From: Bordetella parapertussis
GTDB taxonomy: Bacteria; Pseudomonadota; Gammaproteobacteria; Burkholderiales; Burkholderiaceae_C
Length of the DNA stretch: 64,000 nt
Reading direction: 5' to 3'
Assembly (NCBI GenBank): GCA_945878355.1
Contig: CAMCTC010000008.1
Coordinates: 1-64,000 of the forward strand
Shown here: positions 56,885 through 64,000 of the stretch, in pieces
Numbering within the stretch: the first letter of the stretch is position 1
How the letters are laid out: each line of letters begins with the position of its first letter
The notes under the pieces: model-generated
What the model was told of the DNA's origin: nothing
Databases searched by the model: none
What the model saw: only the letters and a program-made list of their open reading frames with translations
Made by a program: the position numbers and the translations under genes

Positions 56885-56931
56885 AACGACTCGGCCCCGG
56901 CGTTGCGAAGTGCCGGGGCCGAGTCGTTTCA
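56882..56931. terminator. 20-bp perfect inverted repeat at the pirin stop
   Basis: Arms at 56882-56901 (TGAAACGACTCGGCCCCGGC) and 56912-56931 are exact reverse complements around a 10-nt loop. The left arm contains the pirin stop codon. Very stable and symmetric, thus able to act in both directions; no T-run beyond the TTTC arm end. Confidence 0.7.
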
Positions 56932-56967
56932 AATGGCGGGAAAGAGTGCCCGCCGACCTGCCTGGAT

Positions 56968-57192
56968 TCAGCGCTCTTGGCGCACCTGGGTCTTCTTCGT
57001 AGTGTCCTGGTCGGCTGAGTCAGCGAACACGAACACGGTGTATAGACCCTTGGCAATGAACTTGACGCCGCTGGCGTACCAGCCAAACTTGCTCGTCGAG
57101 TCGATGTTGAGCGCCGTCGCCGCGTCAGCCGCCACGCTGACATAGCTCGAGGCCTGGCCTTGCGCAACACGAGGGCCCGCCGGCGCCTGATC
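56968..57192 (-). pseudogene. Protein-like remnant downstream of DUF427
   Basis: The minus-strand frame after the DUF427 stop reads QGQASSYVSVAADAATALN, STSKFGWYASGVKFIAKGLY and TVFVFADSADQDTTKKTQVR before QER-stop, with codon use like real genes. There is no ATG; the only in-frame start is a GTG giving about 55 aa without a Shine-Dalgarno. Either a decayed C-terminal fragment or a small gene with an unusual start. Family not recognised. Confidence 0.35.
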
Positions 57193-57198
57193 GGCGCG

Positions 57199-57477
57199 TC
57201 AAATCACTTGCACGCCTTTCCAGAAGGCCAGTCGGCCCTTGATACTGGCGGCGGCCTCGGTCGGTTCGGGGTAATACCAGACCGCGTCGGGATTGAGGTC
57301 GCCGTTGACCAGCAGGCTGTGGTAGCGCGCCTGGCCCTTCCAAGCACAGCCCGTGCGGTGGTTGCTGTGGGCGAGGAATTCGCGCTTGACCGCCGCCTCG
57401 GGAAAATAGTGGTTGCCTTCGACCACCACGGTGTCGTCGCTCTCGGCGATCACCACGCCATTCCAGATCGCTTTCAT
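57199..57477 (-). CDS. DUF427 domain protein
   Basis: 92-aa DUF427 protein: KAIWNGVVIAESDDTVVVEGNHYFP, TGCAWKGQARYHSL, DAVWYYPEP and IKGRLAFW are the family landmarks. Function unknown. Two close ATGs: 57483 and 57477. A GGAG adjacent to the first is correctly spaced only for the second, so I choose 57477. About 75 bp after the M20 gene's 3' end on the same strand. Confidence 0.9.
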   Translation of the reverse strand: MKAIWNGVVIAESDDTVVVEGNHYFPEAAVKREFLAHSNHRTGCAWKGQARYHSLLVNGDLNPDAVWYYPEPTEAAASIKGRLAFWKGVQVI

Positions 57478-57553
57478 GACCATGCTCCAGGGCCCGCGCC
57501 GCGCCGGGCTGGCGCGTCCTGTCGGGATCGCCGATGGTAGGGCTTGCCGGCGT

Positions 57554-58780
57554 TCAAGCGCTCAGCAATTCGGCCAGCGCGCGCGCGACCACCTTGGTCG
57601 CACGCCGCAGGTCTTCGAGGTCAATGTGTTCATCGGCGCGCTTGGCGTTGCTCTCGAGCACGGTGCGAGGTCCGCAGCCGTACAGCACCGCCGGAATGCC
57701 CCGCTCGCAAAACAGTCGTGCGTCGGTGTAGAGCGGCGTGCCCGAGGGCTCGATGGGCTCGCCGAACACCTCGCTGGCGTGCCGGCAAAAAGCCTGGACC
57801 AGCGGCTGGTTGCCGGCCAGCGGCTTGAGCGCGTTCGCCAGCAGGATGCGCTTGACCTCGACCGTGATGCCCGGCGACTGCGCCGCCGCATCGGCGATCA
57901 CCTGGCGCAGCGTCGCCTCGACTTGGGCCGGGTTCTCCTCGGGGATCATGCGGCGGTCGAACTTGAACACCACCTTGCCGGGCACGACGTTGGTGTTGGT
58001 GCCGCCTTCGATCAGGCCGACGTTCAGATACGGGTGGGTGATGCCTTTGACCTGGCTGCTGACCTGCTGGTAGAGCGTGTTTTGCTGATACAGCGTATGG
58101 AGGATCAGCGTGGCGGCATGCAGCGCGTCGACAGCGGTGTCAGGCACCGCCGCATGCCCCGTCTTGCCGTGCACTGTGACTTCCATTTGCAGGCAGCCGT
58201 TGTGGCCGGTGATCACCTGGTAGCTGAAACCTGCGGCGATCAGCAGGTCGGGCTTGACCAGGCCCTGGCGCAACAGCCAGCCCGGGCCGAGTTCGCCACC
58301 GAACTCCTCGTCGTAGGTGAAATACAGCTCCACGCAGCCTCGGCGCTCAGGCTTCATCGCTTCGATCGCCCGCGTGGCGAAGGTGAAGGTCGCGAAGTCG
58401 CATTTGCTGACGGCCGAGGCGCGGCCATAGAGCTTGCCGTTGACGACCTCGCCGCCATAAGGGTCGTGGGTCCAGCCCTCACCGGGCGGCACGACATCGC
58501 CGTGCGCGTTCAGACCGATCGTTCGGCCGGCACCGTACCGGCGTCGCACGACCAGGTTGGTGAGGCTCTCGAGTCCTGCGGCCCGCACCTCCTGCGCCGG
58601 CACCGGGTGCTTCTCGGCCTCGAAACCAAAAGCCTTGAGCAATTCGGCCGTGCGATCAGCATGGGGCGCGTTGTTGCCCGGCGGCGTGTCGGTCGGTACC
58701 TGCACCAGTTGTTGCAGGAAACGCACTTCCTCGTCGAAATGGGCGTCGACCCAGGCATCCAAGGATTGTTCTGAACTCAT
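57554..58780 (-). CDS. M20-family metallohydrolase in the ureide cluster
   Basis: 408-aa ArgE/DapE/CPG2-type di-zinc hydrolase. NAHGDVVPPGEGW (metal His/Asp), YGRASAVSKCD (bridging-Asp region), TYDEEFGGELGPGWLLRQ (Glu-Glu) and the dimerisation lid are present. Its ATG overlaps the stop of the UraD-AllC gene by 4 nt, so it is translated with purine-degradation enzymes. A role on a ureide (for example a ureidoglycolate-like amide) is an inference from that context; a peptide or acyl-amino-acid substrate is the alternative. Confidence 0.87.
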   Translation of the reverse strand: MSSEQSLDAWVDAHFDEEVRFLQQLVQVPTDTPPGNNAPHADRTAELLKAFGFEAEKHPVPAQEVRAAGLESLTNLVVRRRYGAGRTIGLNAHGDVVPPGEGWTHDPYGGEVVNGKLYGRASAVSKCDFATFTFATRAIEAMKPERRGCVELYFTYDEEFGGELGPGWLLRQGLVKPDLLIAAGFSYQVITGHNGCLQMEVTVHGKTGHAAVPDTAVDALHAATLILHTLYQQNTLYQQVSSQVKGITHPYLNVGLIEGGTNTNVVPGKVVFKFDRRMIPEENPAQVEATLRQVIADAAAQSPGITVEVKRILLANALKPLAGNQPLVQAFCRHASEVFGEPIEPSGTPLYTDARLFCERGIPAVLYGCGPRTVLESNAKRADEHIDLEDLRRATKVVARALAELLSA

Positions 58781-60552
58781 GACATTTCCGTTGAGAGTTG
58801 TTCGAGAAGTTCGCCAAAAGCGCGGACGCAGAGTTCTGTGTCGTCATTCGTGACCGACTCGAGCGGGTTGTGGCTGATGCCCGCGTTGAGCCCACGCATG
58901 AACAGCATCGCCTGCGGCATCGCTTCGTGCAGCTTCATCGCGTCGTGGCCAGCGCCGCTGGGCATGCGGTAAATCGGCAGGCCAAGCGCTTGCACCGCCC
59001 GCTCCCAGCGCTGCTGCCAGGCCGGTGCCGACGGGGCTGCTGCGGTGCGCATCGTCTCCTCGAGGCTGTGATGCAGGCCGCGCCGCTCGCAGATTCGCTG
59101 CAGCTCGGCGCGCACCTCAGCAGCGCAGGCATCGCGCACCTCGTCGGTCGTAGCGCGGATGTCGAGGCTGAACTTGCAACGCCCGGGCACGACATTGATC
59201 GACCCATTGGGCACCTCGAGCATGCCCATCGTGGCGACCAGATGGGCTTGCGCGCTGGCGCGCTTTTCGGCGAACAGCGCCAGCTCGGCCGCCGCAGTGG
59301 CGGCATCACGGCGCCTGTCCATCGGCGTCGTCCCGGCATGGCTGGCCATGCCGACGATCTCGCCCACGTAGCGCAAGCTGCCGTTGATCGACGTCACGAT
59401 GCCCAGCGGCAGGTCGAGCTCGTTCAGAACCGGGCCCTGCTCGATATGCACTTCGACAAAACCGAGGTAATCCGATGGGTCGCGCTGCAGCTTCGGGATG
59501 TCTTCGATGCGCAGCCCGGCATGCCGCATGGCTTCGCGCATCGGGATACCGGCGGCGTCCTTCTGGTCCAGCCACGCCATGTCGAATTGACCGGTCAACG
59601 CGCCCGATCCCAGGAAAACAGCCTTGTAGCGCTGCCCCTCCTCCTCGGCAAAACCAAGGACCTCCAAGCCGAAAGGCAAGCGCCGGCGCTGGCGGTGCAG
59701 TTCGCGAACGCAGGCCATCGGCACCAGGATGCCCAGCCGCCCGTCGTACTTGCCGCCGTTGCGCACCGTGTCGTAATGGCTGCCGGTCAGCAGCCGTTTG
59801 CCCTGCAGATCGCTGCCATGGTAGAGCCCCACCACATTGCCGACCGCATCGGTGCTGACCTCGTCAAAACCGCACTCGGCGCTCATCCAATGCGCCAGCT
59901 GCTGCGCGCAAGCGCGGTGCGCATCGGTCAGGTAGGTGACGGTGAGCTCGCCGCGCTCGGCATAGCCCGGGTCGCTGTGCAGCGCCAGTTGTTCGGCCCA
60001 GTCCCAGACCAGGTTGCCCAGGTCCGGACTGCGGCCGAATTTGTCGTCGAGGCGGATCTCGGCGATACGGTGGATGTTGCGCAGGCATTCGGCCAGCTCA
60101 AAGTCTGGGTGGTTGCCGAGTCGCCGCGCAAAGTCCGCAATGACCTCGGCCTTGTTCAGGCCCAGGCCCCTGGGTCCGCGCACCGCCAGGATGAAGGGGA
60201 AACCGAACTTGGCGTTGTAGTCGGTGTTGAGCTGCTGGATGCGGTCGAACTCCGCAGGCGTGCAGTCGGTCAGGCCGGCCTTGCTCTGCTCATCGGTCGA
60301 CTCGGCCGTCAAGGTCTTGCTGACCATGGCCTTGCCGGCGAGCTCGGGGTGGGCGCGGATCAGCGACCGCTGCGCGTCGCAGCCGGCGTCGCGCACCACC
60401 GTCGCCAGCACCAGCTTGAGCTGCGCCAGGCTGGCAAAAGGACGCTGCGACGCTGCGCGCTGGGCGATCCAGGGCGAGTGCTCATAACTGCCGTCCAGCA
60501 GCGCGACGAATTCATCGGCGGTGCTGGCGTTGATCTGCTCGAGGGTCAGCAA
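58777..60552 (-). CDS. Fused OHCU decarboxylase (UraD) and allantoate amidohydrolase (AllC-type)
   Basis: 591 aa joining two steps of urate breakdown. Residues about 1-165: UraD domain (LDGSYEHSPWIAQRA, IRAHPELAGKAM, GFPFILAVRG), which decarboxylates OHCU to S-allantoin. Residues about 175-591: allantoate amidohydrolase of the Zn M20-like carbamoylase family (GSHYDTVRNGGKYDGRLG, GFAEEEGQRY, HIEQGPVLNE, PSGAGHDAM). All metal motifs are intact. There is no ATG; TTG at 60552 follows GGGAG and is only 4 nt after the puuE stop. The M20 gene follows with a 4-nt overlap. PuuE, encoded next to it, acts between the two activities. Confidence 0.9.
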   Translation of the reverse strand: MLTLEQINASTADEFVALLDGSYEHSPWIAQRAASQRPFASLAQLKLVLATVVRDAGCDAQRSLIRAHPELAGKAMVSKTLTAESTDEQSKAGLTDCTPAEFDRIQQLNTDYNAKFGFPFILAVRGPRGLGLNKAEVIADFARRLGNHPDFELAECLRNIHRIAEIRLDDKFGRSPDLGNLVWDWAEQLALHSDPGYAERGELTVTYLTDAHRACAQQLAHWMSAECGFDEVSTDAVGNVVGLYHGSDLQGKRLLTGSHYDTVRNGGKYDGRLGILVPMACVRELHRQRRRLPFGLEVLGFAEEEGQRYKAVFLGSGALTGQFDMAWLDQKDAAGIPMREAMRHAGLRIEDIPKLQRDPSDYLGFVEVHIEQGPVLNELDLPLGIVTSINGSLRYVGEIVGMASHAGTTPMDRRRDAATAAAELALFAEKRASAQAHLVATMGMLEVPNGSINVVPGRCKFSLDIRATTDEVRDACAAEVRAELQRICERRGLHHSLEETMRTAAAPSAPAWQQRWERAVQALGLPIYRMPSGAGHDAMKLHEAMPQAMLFMRGLNAGISHNPLESVTNDDTELCVRAFGELLEQLSTEMS

Positions 60553-60556
60553 TGGG

Positions 60557-61519
60557 TCACTCCCAGACAAAAGCGGTGGCGGGGTCGAACGGGTGCACGG
60601 CCTTCCAATGGCGCGCGATGTCGACGCGTCGCGACACCCAGACGCGGTCGTGCGCCTGCACATGGTCGAGAAATCGCTGCAAGGCCCGCATCCGGCCGGG
60701 GCGGCCTAGCAATCGGCAGTGCATGCCGATGCTCATCATCGACGGCCGCTCGTCGCCCTCGGCATAGTGGACGTCGAAGGCATCGCGAAGGTACTGGAAG
60801 AACTCGTCGCCATGCGAGTAACCCTGAGGCAGCGCGAAGCGCATGTCGTTGGCGTCCAGCGTGTAGGGCACGACCAGATGTGGCGCCAGTTCACCACCGG
60901 TCTTTCGCACTTGCAGCCAAAACGGCAGGTCGTCGCCGTAGTGGTCGCTGTCGTACTCGAAGCCGCCGAAATCGGCCACCAGGCGTCGGGTATTCGGGCT
61001 GTCGCGACCGGTGTACCAGCCCAGCGGCCGCTCACCGGTCAAAGCCTGGATGCGCGCCATCGCGATCGCCATGTGTTCGCGCTCGGTGGCCTCGTCCAGG
61101 CCCTGGTAGCTGATCCAGCGCCAGCCGTGGCAGGCGATCTCGTGGCCCAGTTCCTTGAACGCAGCGGCGACATCGGGGCAGCGCTCGAGCGCCATGCCGA
61201 CGCCGAACACGGTCAGCGGCAGCGAACGGCGCTCGAATTCACGCAGGATTCGCCAGACGCCGACGCGCGAGCCGTATTCGTAAATGCTCTCCATGCTGAG
61301 GTGCCGGGCCGGAAAAGCCGGCGGGCTGAACATCTCGGACAGAAACTGCTCGCTGCCGGCATCGCCGTGCAGCACCGAGTTCTCGCCGCCCTCCTCGTAG
61401 TTCAGCACGAATTGCAGCGCGACGCGTGCGTTGCCGGGCCAATTCGCCAACGGCGGGTGCCGGCCATGGCCGCGCAGGTCGCGGGGGTAGTTCGCAGTTG
61501 ATTCGGTGCGCTTGGTCAT
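60557..61519 (-). CDS. puuE: Allantoinase PuuE (polysaccharide-deacetylase-like)
   Basis: 320-aa metal-independent-type allantoinase that opens allantoin to allantoate. LQFVLNYEEGGENSVLHGD, GHEIACHGWRWISYQG, RDSPNTRRLVADFGGFEYDSD and GMHCRLLGRPGR match PuuE of the NodB-like fold. Start ATG at 61519, 6 nt after the GntR gene stop. Followed by the UraD-AllC fusion. Allantoinase/UraD/AllC thus form one transcript behind the regulator. Confidence 0.93.
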   Translation of the reverse strand: MTKRTESTANYPRDLRGHGRHPPLANWPGNARVALQFVLNYEEGGENSVLHGDAGSEQFLSEMFSPPAFPARHLSMESIYEYGSRVGVWRILREFERRSLPLTVFGVGMALERCPDVAAAFKELGHEIACHGWRWISYQGLDEATEREHMAIAMARIQALTGERPLGWYTGRDSPNTRRLVADFGGFEYDSDHYGDDLPFWLQVRKTGGELAPHLVVPYTLDANDMRFALPQGYSHGDEFFQYLRDAFDVHYAEGDERPSMMSIGMHCRLLGRPGRMRALQRFLDHVQAHDRVWVSRRVDIARHWKAVHPFDPATAFVWE

Positions 61520-61525
61520 GGTGGT

Positions 61526-62245
61526 TCAGCCTTGGGGGCGCAGTGCGGCAAAGAGGTCAGTGCTGTGCGGGCCGAGCCGCAGGTTGTGCTCGACCGCGAA
61601 GATATGGTGCTCCATCAGCCTGGCGGCCGCGCGCGCGTCGCGCTTTTCCAGCGCGTCGACGATCAGCACATGCTCTTGTTGCGATTGAGCCGCCGAATGC
61701 GAGGACTGGTACATCAGTGCGATCAACGACGAACGGCTCAGCAGGTCGGACAGCAGCTGGGCCAGCACCTCGTTGCCCAGCATGCGCGCGAGCACGACGT
61801 GGAAATCGGCCAGCAGTCTGGTCCGGCCAGGAACGTCGGTGCGCGACAAGGCCGCGACCTCGTCGCGCAGATGGGCGCGCAGCCCGACGATCTGCGAGTC
61901 GGTGATGCGCGCGCAAAGCTGCCGCGCCAGCGCGCCTTCCAGCATCGCCCGTACCTGGAAGACCTGCTTGGCCTCGTCGACGCTGGGCACCGCGACGCTG
62001 GCGCCGCGCGCAGGCTCCAGCGTGACCAGGCGATCGCGGCTGAGCTGATGGAGCGCCTGGCGAACCAGCGTGCGTGAGACCTCGAAGATGTCGGCGATCT
62101 TCTGCTCGGACAGTTTGGTGCCGGGCATCAACCGGCGCTCGACAATCGCAGCGGTGATCGACCCGACGATGCGTTCGGTGGCGCCCGCAGGCACGGGCTT
62201 GACGGCGTCAGGCGCGATTCTGAGCGGCATTCGGATTCTGACCAT
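61526..62245 (-). CDS. GntR-family (FadR/FCD) transcriptional regulator
   Basis: 239 aa: N-terminal winged HTH (about 25-90; KLSEQKIADIFEVSRTLVRQALHQL) and an all-helical FCD ligand-binding domain (about 95-225) with several His/Asp residues typical of metal or carboxylate binding. It leads the ureide operon and is divergent from uraH. A perfect palindrome in the intergenic region (62274-62285) is a likely autoregulatory operator. Effector unknown; a purine or ureide intermediate is expected from context. Confidence 0.9.
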   Translation of the reverse strand: MVRIRMPLRIAPDAVKPVPAGATERIVGSITAAIVERRLMPGTKLSEQKIADIFEVSRTLVRQALHQLSRDRLVTLEPARGASVAVPSVDEAKQVFQVRAMLEGALARQLCARITDSQIVGLRAHLRDEVAALSRTDVPGRTRLLADFHVVLARMLGNEVLAQLLSDLLSRSSLIALMYQSSHSAAQSQQEHVLIVDALEKRDARAAARLMEHHIFAVEHNLRLGPHSTDLFAALRPQG

Positions 62246-62273
62246 GTCTAGGTTTTACCGCAAATTGAAAGCG

Positions 62274-62288
62274 AGTGTATACACTTTA
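62274..62288. promoter_or_regulatory. Candidate GntR operator between regulator and uraH
   Basis: AGTGTATACACT (62274-62285) is a perfect 12-bp palindrome 28 bp from the regulator ATG and 90 bp from the uraH ATG. With the following TTA it matches the site upstream of puuD (62775-62789) in 13 of 15 bases. Confidence 0.6.
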
Positions 62289-62374
62289 AGCCATCTCTCC
62301 AGCCAAGCTGTGGTCACAGGAATCCGCTGCAGCGCAAGCCACGTCACCTGGCAACAAGACACCAAAGGACACCC

Positions 62375-62731
62375 ATGGGACACCTGAGCACGCATGTACT
62401 CGACACGATGAACGGTTGCCCCGCAGCCGGCATGGAGGTCAGGCTGCAACGCATCGAGGGCGAACTCGCCGTGATGCTGAAAGCCTTCACGCTCAATGCC
62501 GACGGCCGAAACGACGGCGGTGCACTGCTAGACGCGCAGTCCATGGCGGTTGGATGTTATCGGCTGATCTTCTCGGTCGCACCCTACTTCCGGGCGCGCG
62601 GTGTGACATTGCCAGAACCCGCCTTCCTCGACCAAGTCCAGGTCGATTTCGGCATCGCCGACGCAGCCGGTCGTTACCACGTGCCGCTGCTGGTTTCGCC
62701 CTGGGCTTATTCGACCTACCGGGGCTCGTAG
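62375..62731 (+). CDS. uraH: 5-hydroxyisourate hydrolase
   Basis: 118-aa transthyretin-like enzyme that hydrolyses 5-hydroxyisourate to OHCU. HLSTHVLDTMNGCPAAGMEV (N-terminal motif with catalytic His) and the C-terminal YSTYRGS signature are exact. Start ATG at 62375. Its substrate comes from PuuD and its product goes to UraD. Confidence 0.96.
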   Translation: MGHLSTHVLDTMNGCPAAGMEVRLQRIEGELAVMLKAFTLNADGRNDGGALLDAQSMAVGCYRLIFSVAPYFRARGVTLPEPAFLDQVQVDFGIADAAGRYHVPLLVSPWAYSTYRGS

Positions 62732-62774
62732 CGGCTCAGCGGCGTCACGGCAGGCCGGGCCTGCACAGATAATC

Positions 62775-62789
62775 ACTGCATACACTTTA
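62775..62789. promoter_or_regulatory. Second candidate GntR operator upstream of puuD
   Basis: ACTGCATACACTTTA shares 13 of 15 bases with AGTGTATACACTTTA at 62274-62288 but is an imperfect palindrome. It lies between uraH and puuD, 135 bp before the puuD start. Confidence 0.45.
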
Positions 62790-62923
62790 TCCATGTCGCC
62801 GCGGAGCCCCGAGGTCAGCGCCAGCAGCTTGACTTTCGGGTTCGCGACACCTGCTTCTCACAGAGCCCGCTGTGGTGAGAGCAAGGCGCGCTGCGCCATT
62901 CTCGACCCTTTGGAGATGCTGTC

Positions 62924-64000
62924 TTGGACGCTTACCTGCTCGACTGGGCAAACCTGCTGTTGCGCTGGGCCCATGTCATCGTCGCGATCGCATGGATCGG
63001 CTCGTCCTTCTATTTCGTCTTCCTCGACAACAGCCTGACACCGCCCGACGACCCGGTGCTCAAGGACAAAGGCGTTGGCGGCGAGCTCTGGGCCGTGCAT
63101 GGCGGCGGCTTTTATCACCCCCAGAAGTACCTGGTCGCGCCGAAAAAACTGCCCGAGCAACTGCACTGGTTCTACTGGGAGAGCTACTCGACCTGGTTGA
63201 CCGGATTCGCGTTGTTCACAGTGATGTACCTGTTCAACGCCGGCACCTTCTTGATCGACAAGAGCGTGCACGACTGGTCGCCGGCAGCGGCCATCGCCAC
63301 GTCACTGGGCTTTCTGGTCTTGTGCTGGCTGGCCTACGACGTGCTGTGCCGCGTCTTCGGCCAGAAGAAGAATGGCGATCTGATCGTCGGCGCCACGGTG
63401 CTGGCTCTCGTGGTCTTCGCTTCCTGGCTGGCCTGCCAGCTGTTTGCCGGGCGCGCCGCCTTCTTGCTGGTCGGCGCGATGCTCGCCACGACGATGAGCG
63501 CCAACGTGTTCTTCTGGATCATCCCGGGCCAGCGCAAGGTGGTGGACCAGCTCAAAGCCGGCCTGCCGGTGGATGCCATCCATGGCTGGCGCGCCAAGCA
63601 GCGCAGCGTGCACAACACCTATTTCACGCTGCCCGTGCTGGTCGCGATGCTGTCGAACCACTACGGCTGGTTGAGCTCAGGCCCGCACAACTGGATCGTG
63701 CTGGTGCTGCTGATGCTGGCCGGCGCATTGATCCGCCACAGCTTCGTCGCGCGCCACAAGGCCCTGGTGCAGGGCCGGCGAGTGCCTTGGGAGCAAGCAG
63801 CTGCCGGCGTCGTGGTACTGCTGGGCCTGGCCATCTGGCTCGCGCCGCCGCCGCCCAAAGCCGAGTCGCGGCAGGCCGCACCGGTCAGCTTTGCCGCCGT
63901 CCAGGCGGTGATCGACCAACGCTGCGTGCCTTGCCACAACGCGCAGTTGCAGAACAAGGGCGTCGCGTTGCACAGCCCGGAACTGATCAAGCAAAACGCG
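62924..64000 (+). CDS. puuD: Urate hydroxylase PuuD, partial (runs off window)
   Basis: Membrane-bound urate oxidase (COG3748 type) that converts urate to 5-hydroxyisourate with cytochrome-linked electron transfer. 359 codons are visible: several transmembrane helices (DWANLLLRWAHVIVAIAWIG; WLTGFALFTVMYLF; ILVGATVLALVVFASWLA-like stretches), HNTYFTLPVLVAMLSNHYGW, then the start of a C-terminal cytochrome c domain (VIDQRCVPCHNAQ, heme CxxCH). The TTG at 62924 (DAYLLDWANLL follows) has GGAG at 62912-62915. The ATG at 62916 is out of frame. The 3' end lies beyond the window. Confidence 0.9.
   Translation, partial: MDAYLLDWANLLLRWAHVIVAIAWIGSSFYFVFLDNSLTPPDDPVLKDKGVGGELWAVHGGGFYHPQKYLVAPKKLPEQLHWFYWESYSTWLTGFALFTVMYLFNAGTFLIDKSVHDWSPAAAIATSLGFLVLCWLAYDVLCRVFGQKKNGDLIVGATVLALVVFASWLACQLFAGRAAFLLVGAMLATTMSANVFFWIIPGQRKVVDQLKAGLPVDAIHGWRAKQRSVHNTYFTLPVLVAMLSNHYGWLSSGPHNWIVLVLLMLAGALIRHSFVARHKALVQGRRVPWEQAAAGVVVLLGLAIWLAPPPPKAESRQAAPVSFAAVQAVIDQRCVPCHNAQLQNKGVALHSPELIKQNA

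Noticed and set aside
58798..61113. 771-codon plus-strand open frame across the ureide operon
   Set aside because: Antisense to the UraD-AllC and PuuE genes, low-complexity composition, no Shine-Dalgarno or domain.
62793..63038. 81-codon frame overlapping the puuD start
   Set aside because: Ser/Arg-rich, out of frame with puuD, and overlaps its well-conserved N-terminus.

Overview
The window is a GC-rich (roughly two-thirds GC) chromosomal segment from a betaproteobacterium. The best fit is Burkholderiales close to the Rubrivivax/Leptothrix/Ideonella/Comamonadaceae cluster. This rests on gene neighbourhoods typical of that order (recG-oxyR, pilT-pilU beside yggS and proC, mnmG-rsmG-parA, prkA-DUF444-spoVR), on Bug/TctC-type binding proteins and on strong G/C third-position codon use. 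It is ordinary core genome: I see no prophage, no complete insertion sequence, no CRISPR array and no rRNA or tRNA gene.

Layout. 1-5.2 kb: trehalose synthesis (otsA with an N-terminal membrane sensor-like module, otsB) divergent from a GH15 glucoamylase/trehalase-like gene. 5.2-7.2 kb: a low-density stretch with a small membrane protein, a Pal/OmpA-type lipoprotein, a minus-strand terminator and the decayed 3' end of an unidentified gene. 7.2-16 kb: queA, a D-threonine-aldolase-like enzyme overlapping a RidA protein, an AbrB antitoxin with a truncated PIN toxin, PBP1A, recG and oxyR. 16-19.7 kb: a three-gene NMT1/SsuABC-type ABC importer and a Tsx-like outer-membrane channel. 20-28 kb: prfC, a second AbrB antitoxin with only the tail of its toxin, psuG, ubiA, proC, a Glu/Leu dehydrogenase, a Bug binding protein and yggS. 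28-37 kb: pilT, pilU, a beta-hydroxyacid dehydrogenase, a BON lipoprotein, a DiaA-like SIS protein, yraN, rsmI, tldD and a DAHP synthase preceded by a convincing attenuator. 37-44 kb: cobalamin adenosyltransferase, D-lactate dehydrogenase and the prkA-DUF444-spoVR operon. 44.6-51.7 kb: the chromosome-partition locus (mnmG, rsmG, parA, parB, two parS sites), in which parA and parB are separated by a GNAT gene, argC on the other strand and a hydrolase lacking its serine nucleophile. 52-57.5 kb: SDR, glutaredoxin-like, thioredoxin-like, NUDIX, pirin and DUF427 genes. 57.5-64 kb: a ureide/purine-degradation cluster (GntR regulator, puuE, a UraD-AllC fusion, an M20 hydrolase, uraH and the start of puuD).

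How genes work together. The last cluster encodes a nearly full route from urate: PuuD, then UraH, then UraD, then PuuE, then AllC. It carries two copies of a candidate GntR operator, one between the regulator and uraH and one before puuD. The DAHP synthase leader encodes a short peptide with a Phe-Ser-Tyr-Phe-Trp-Phe run, an alternative pairing segment and a strong intrinsic terminator, so entry into aromatic amino-acid synthesis is probably controlled by attenuation. The ParB binding sites lie inside rsmG and mnmG next to parA, which suggests that this region is close to the chromosome origin.

Most starts are clear from Shine-Dalgarno spacing or conserved N-termini. Several genes seem to use TTG (otsB, GH15, ABC permease, rsmI, uraD-allC, puuD) and mnmG uses GTG.
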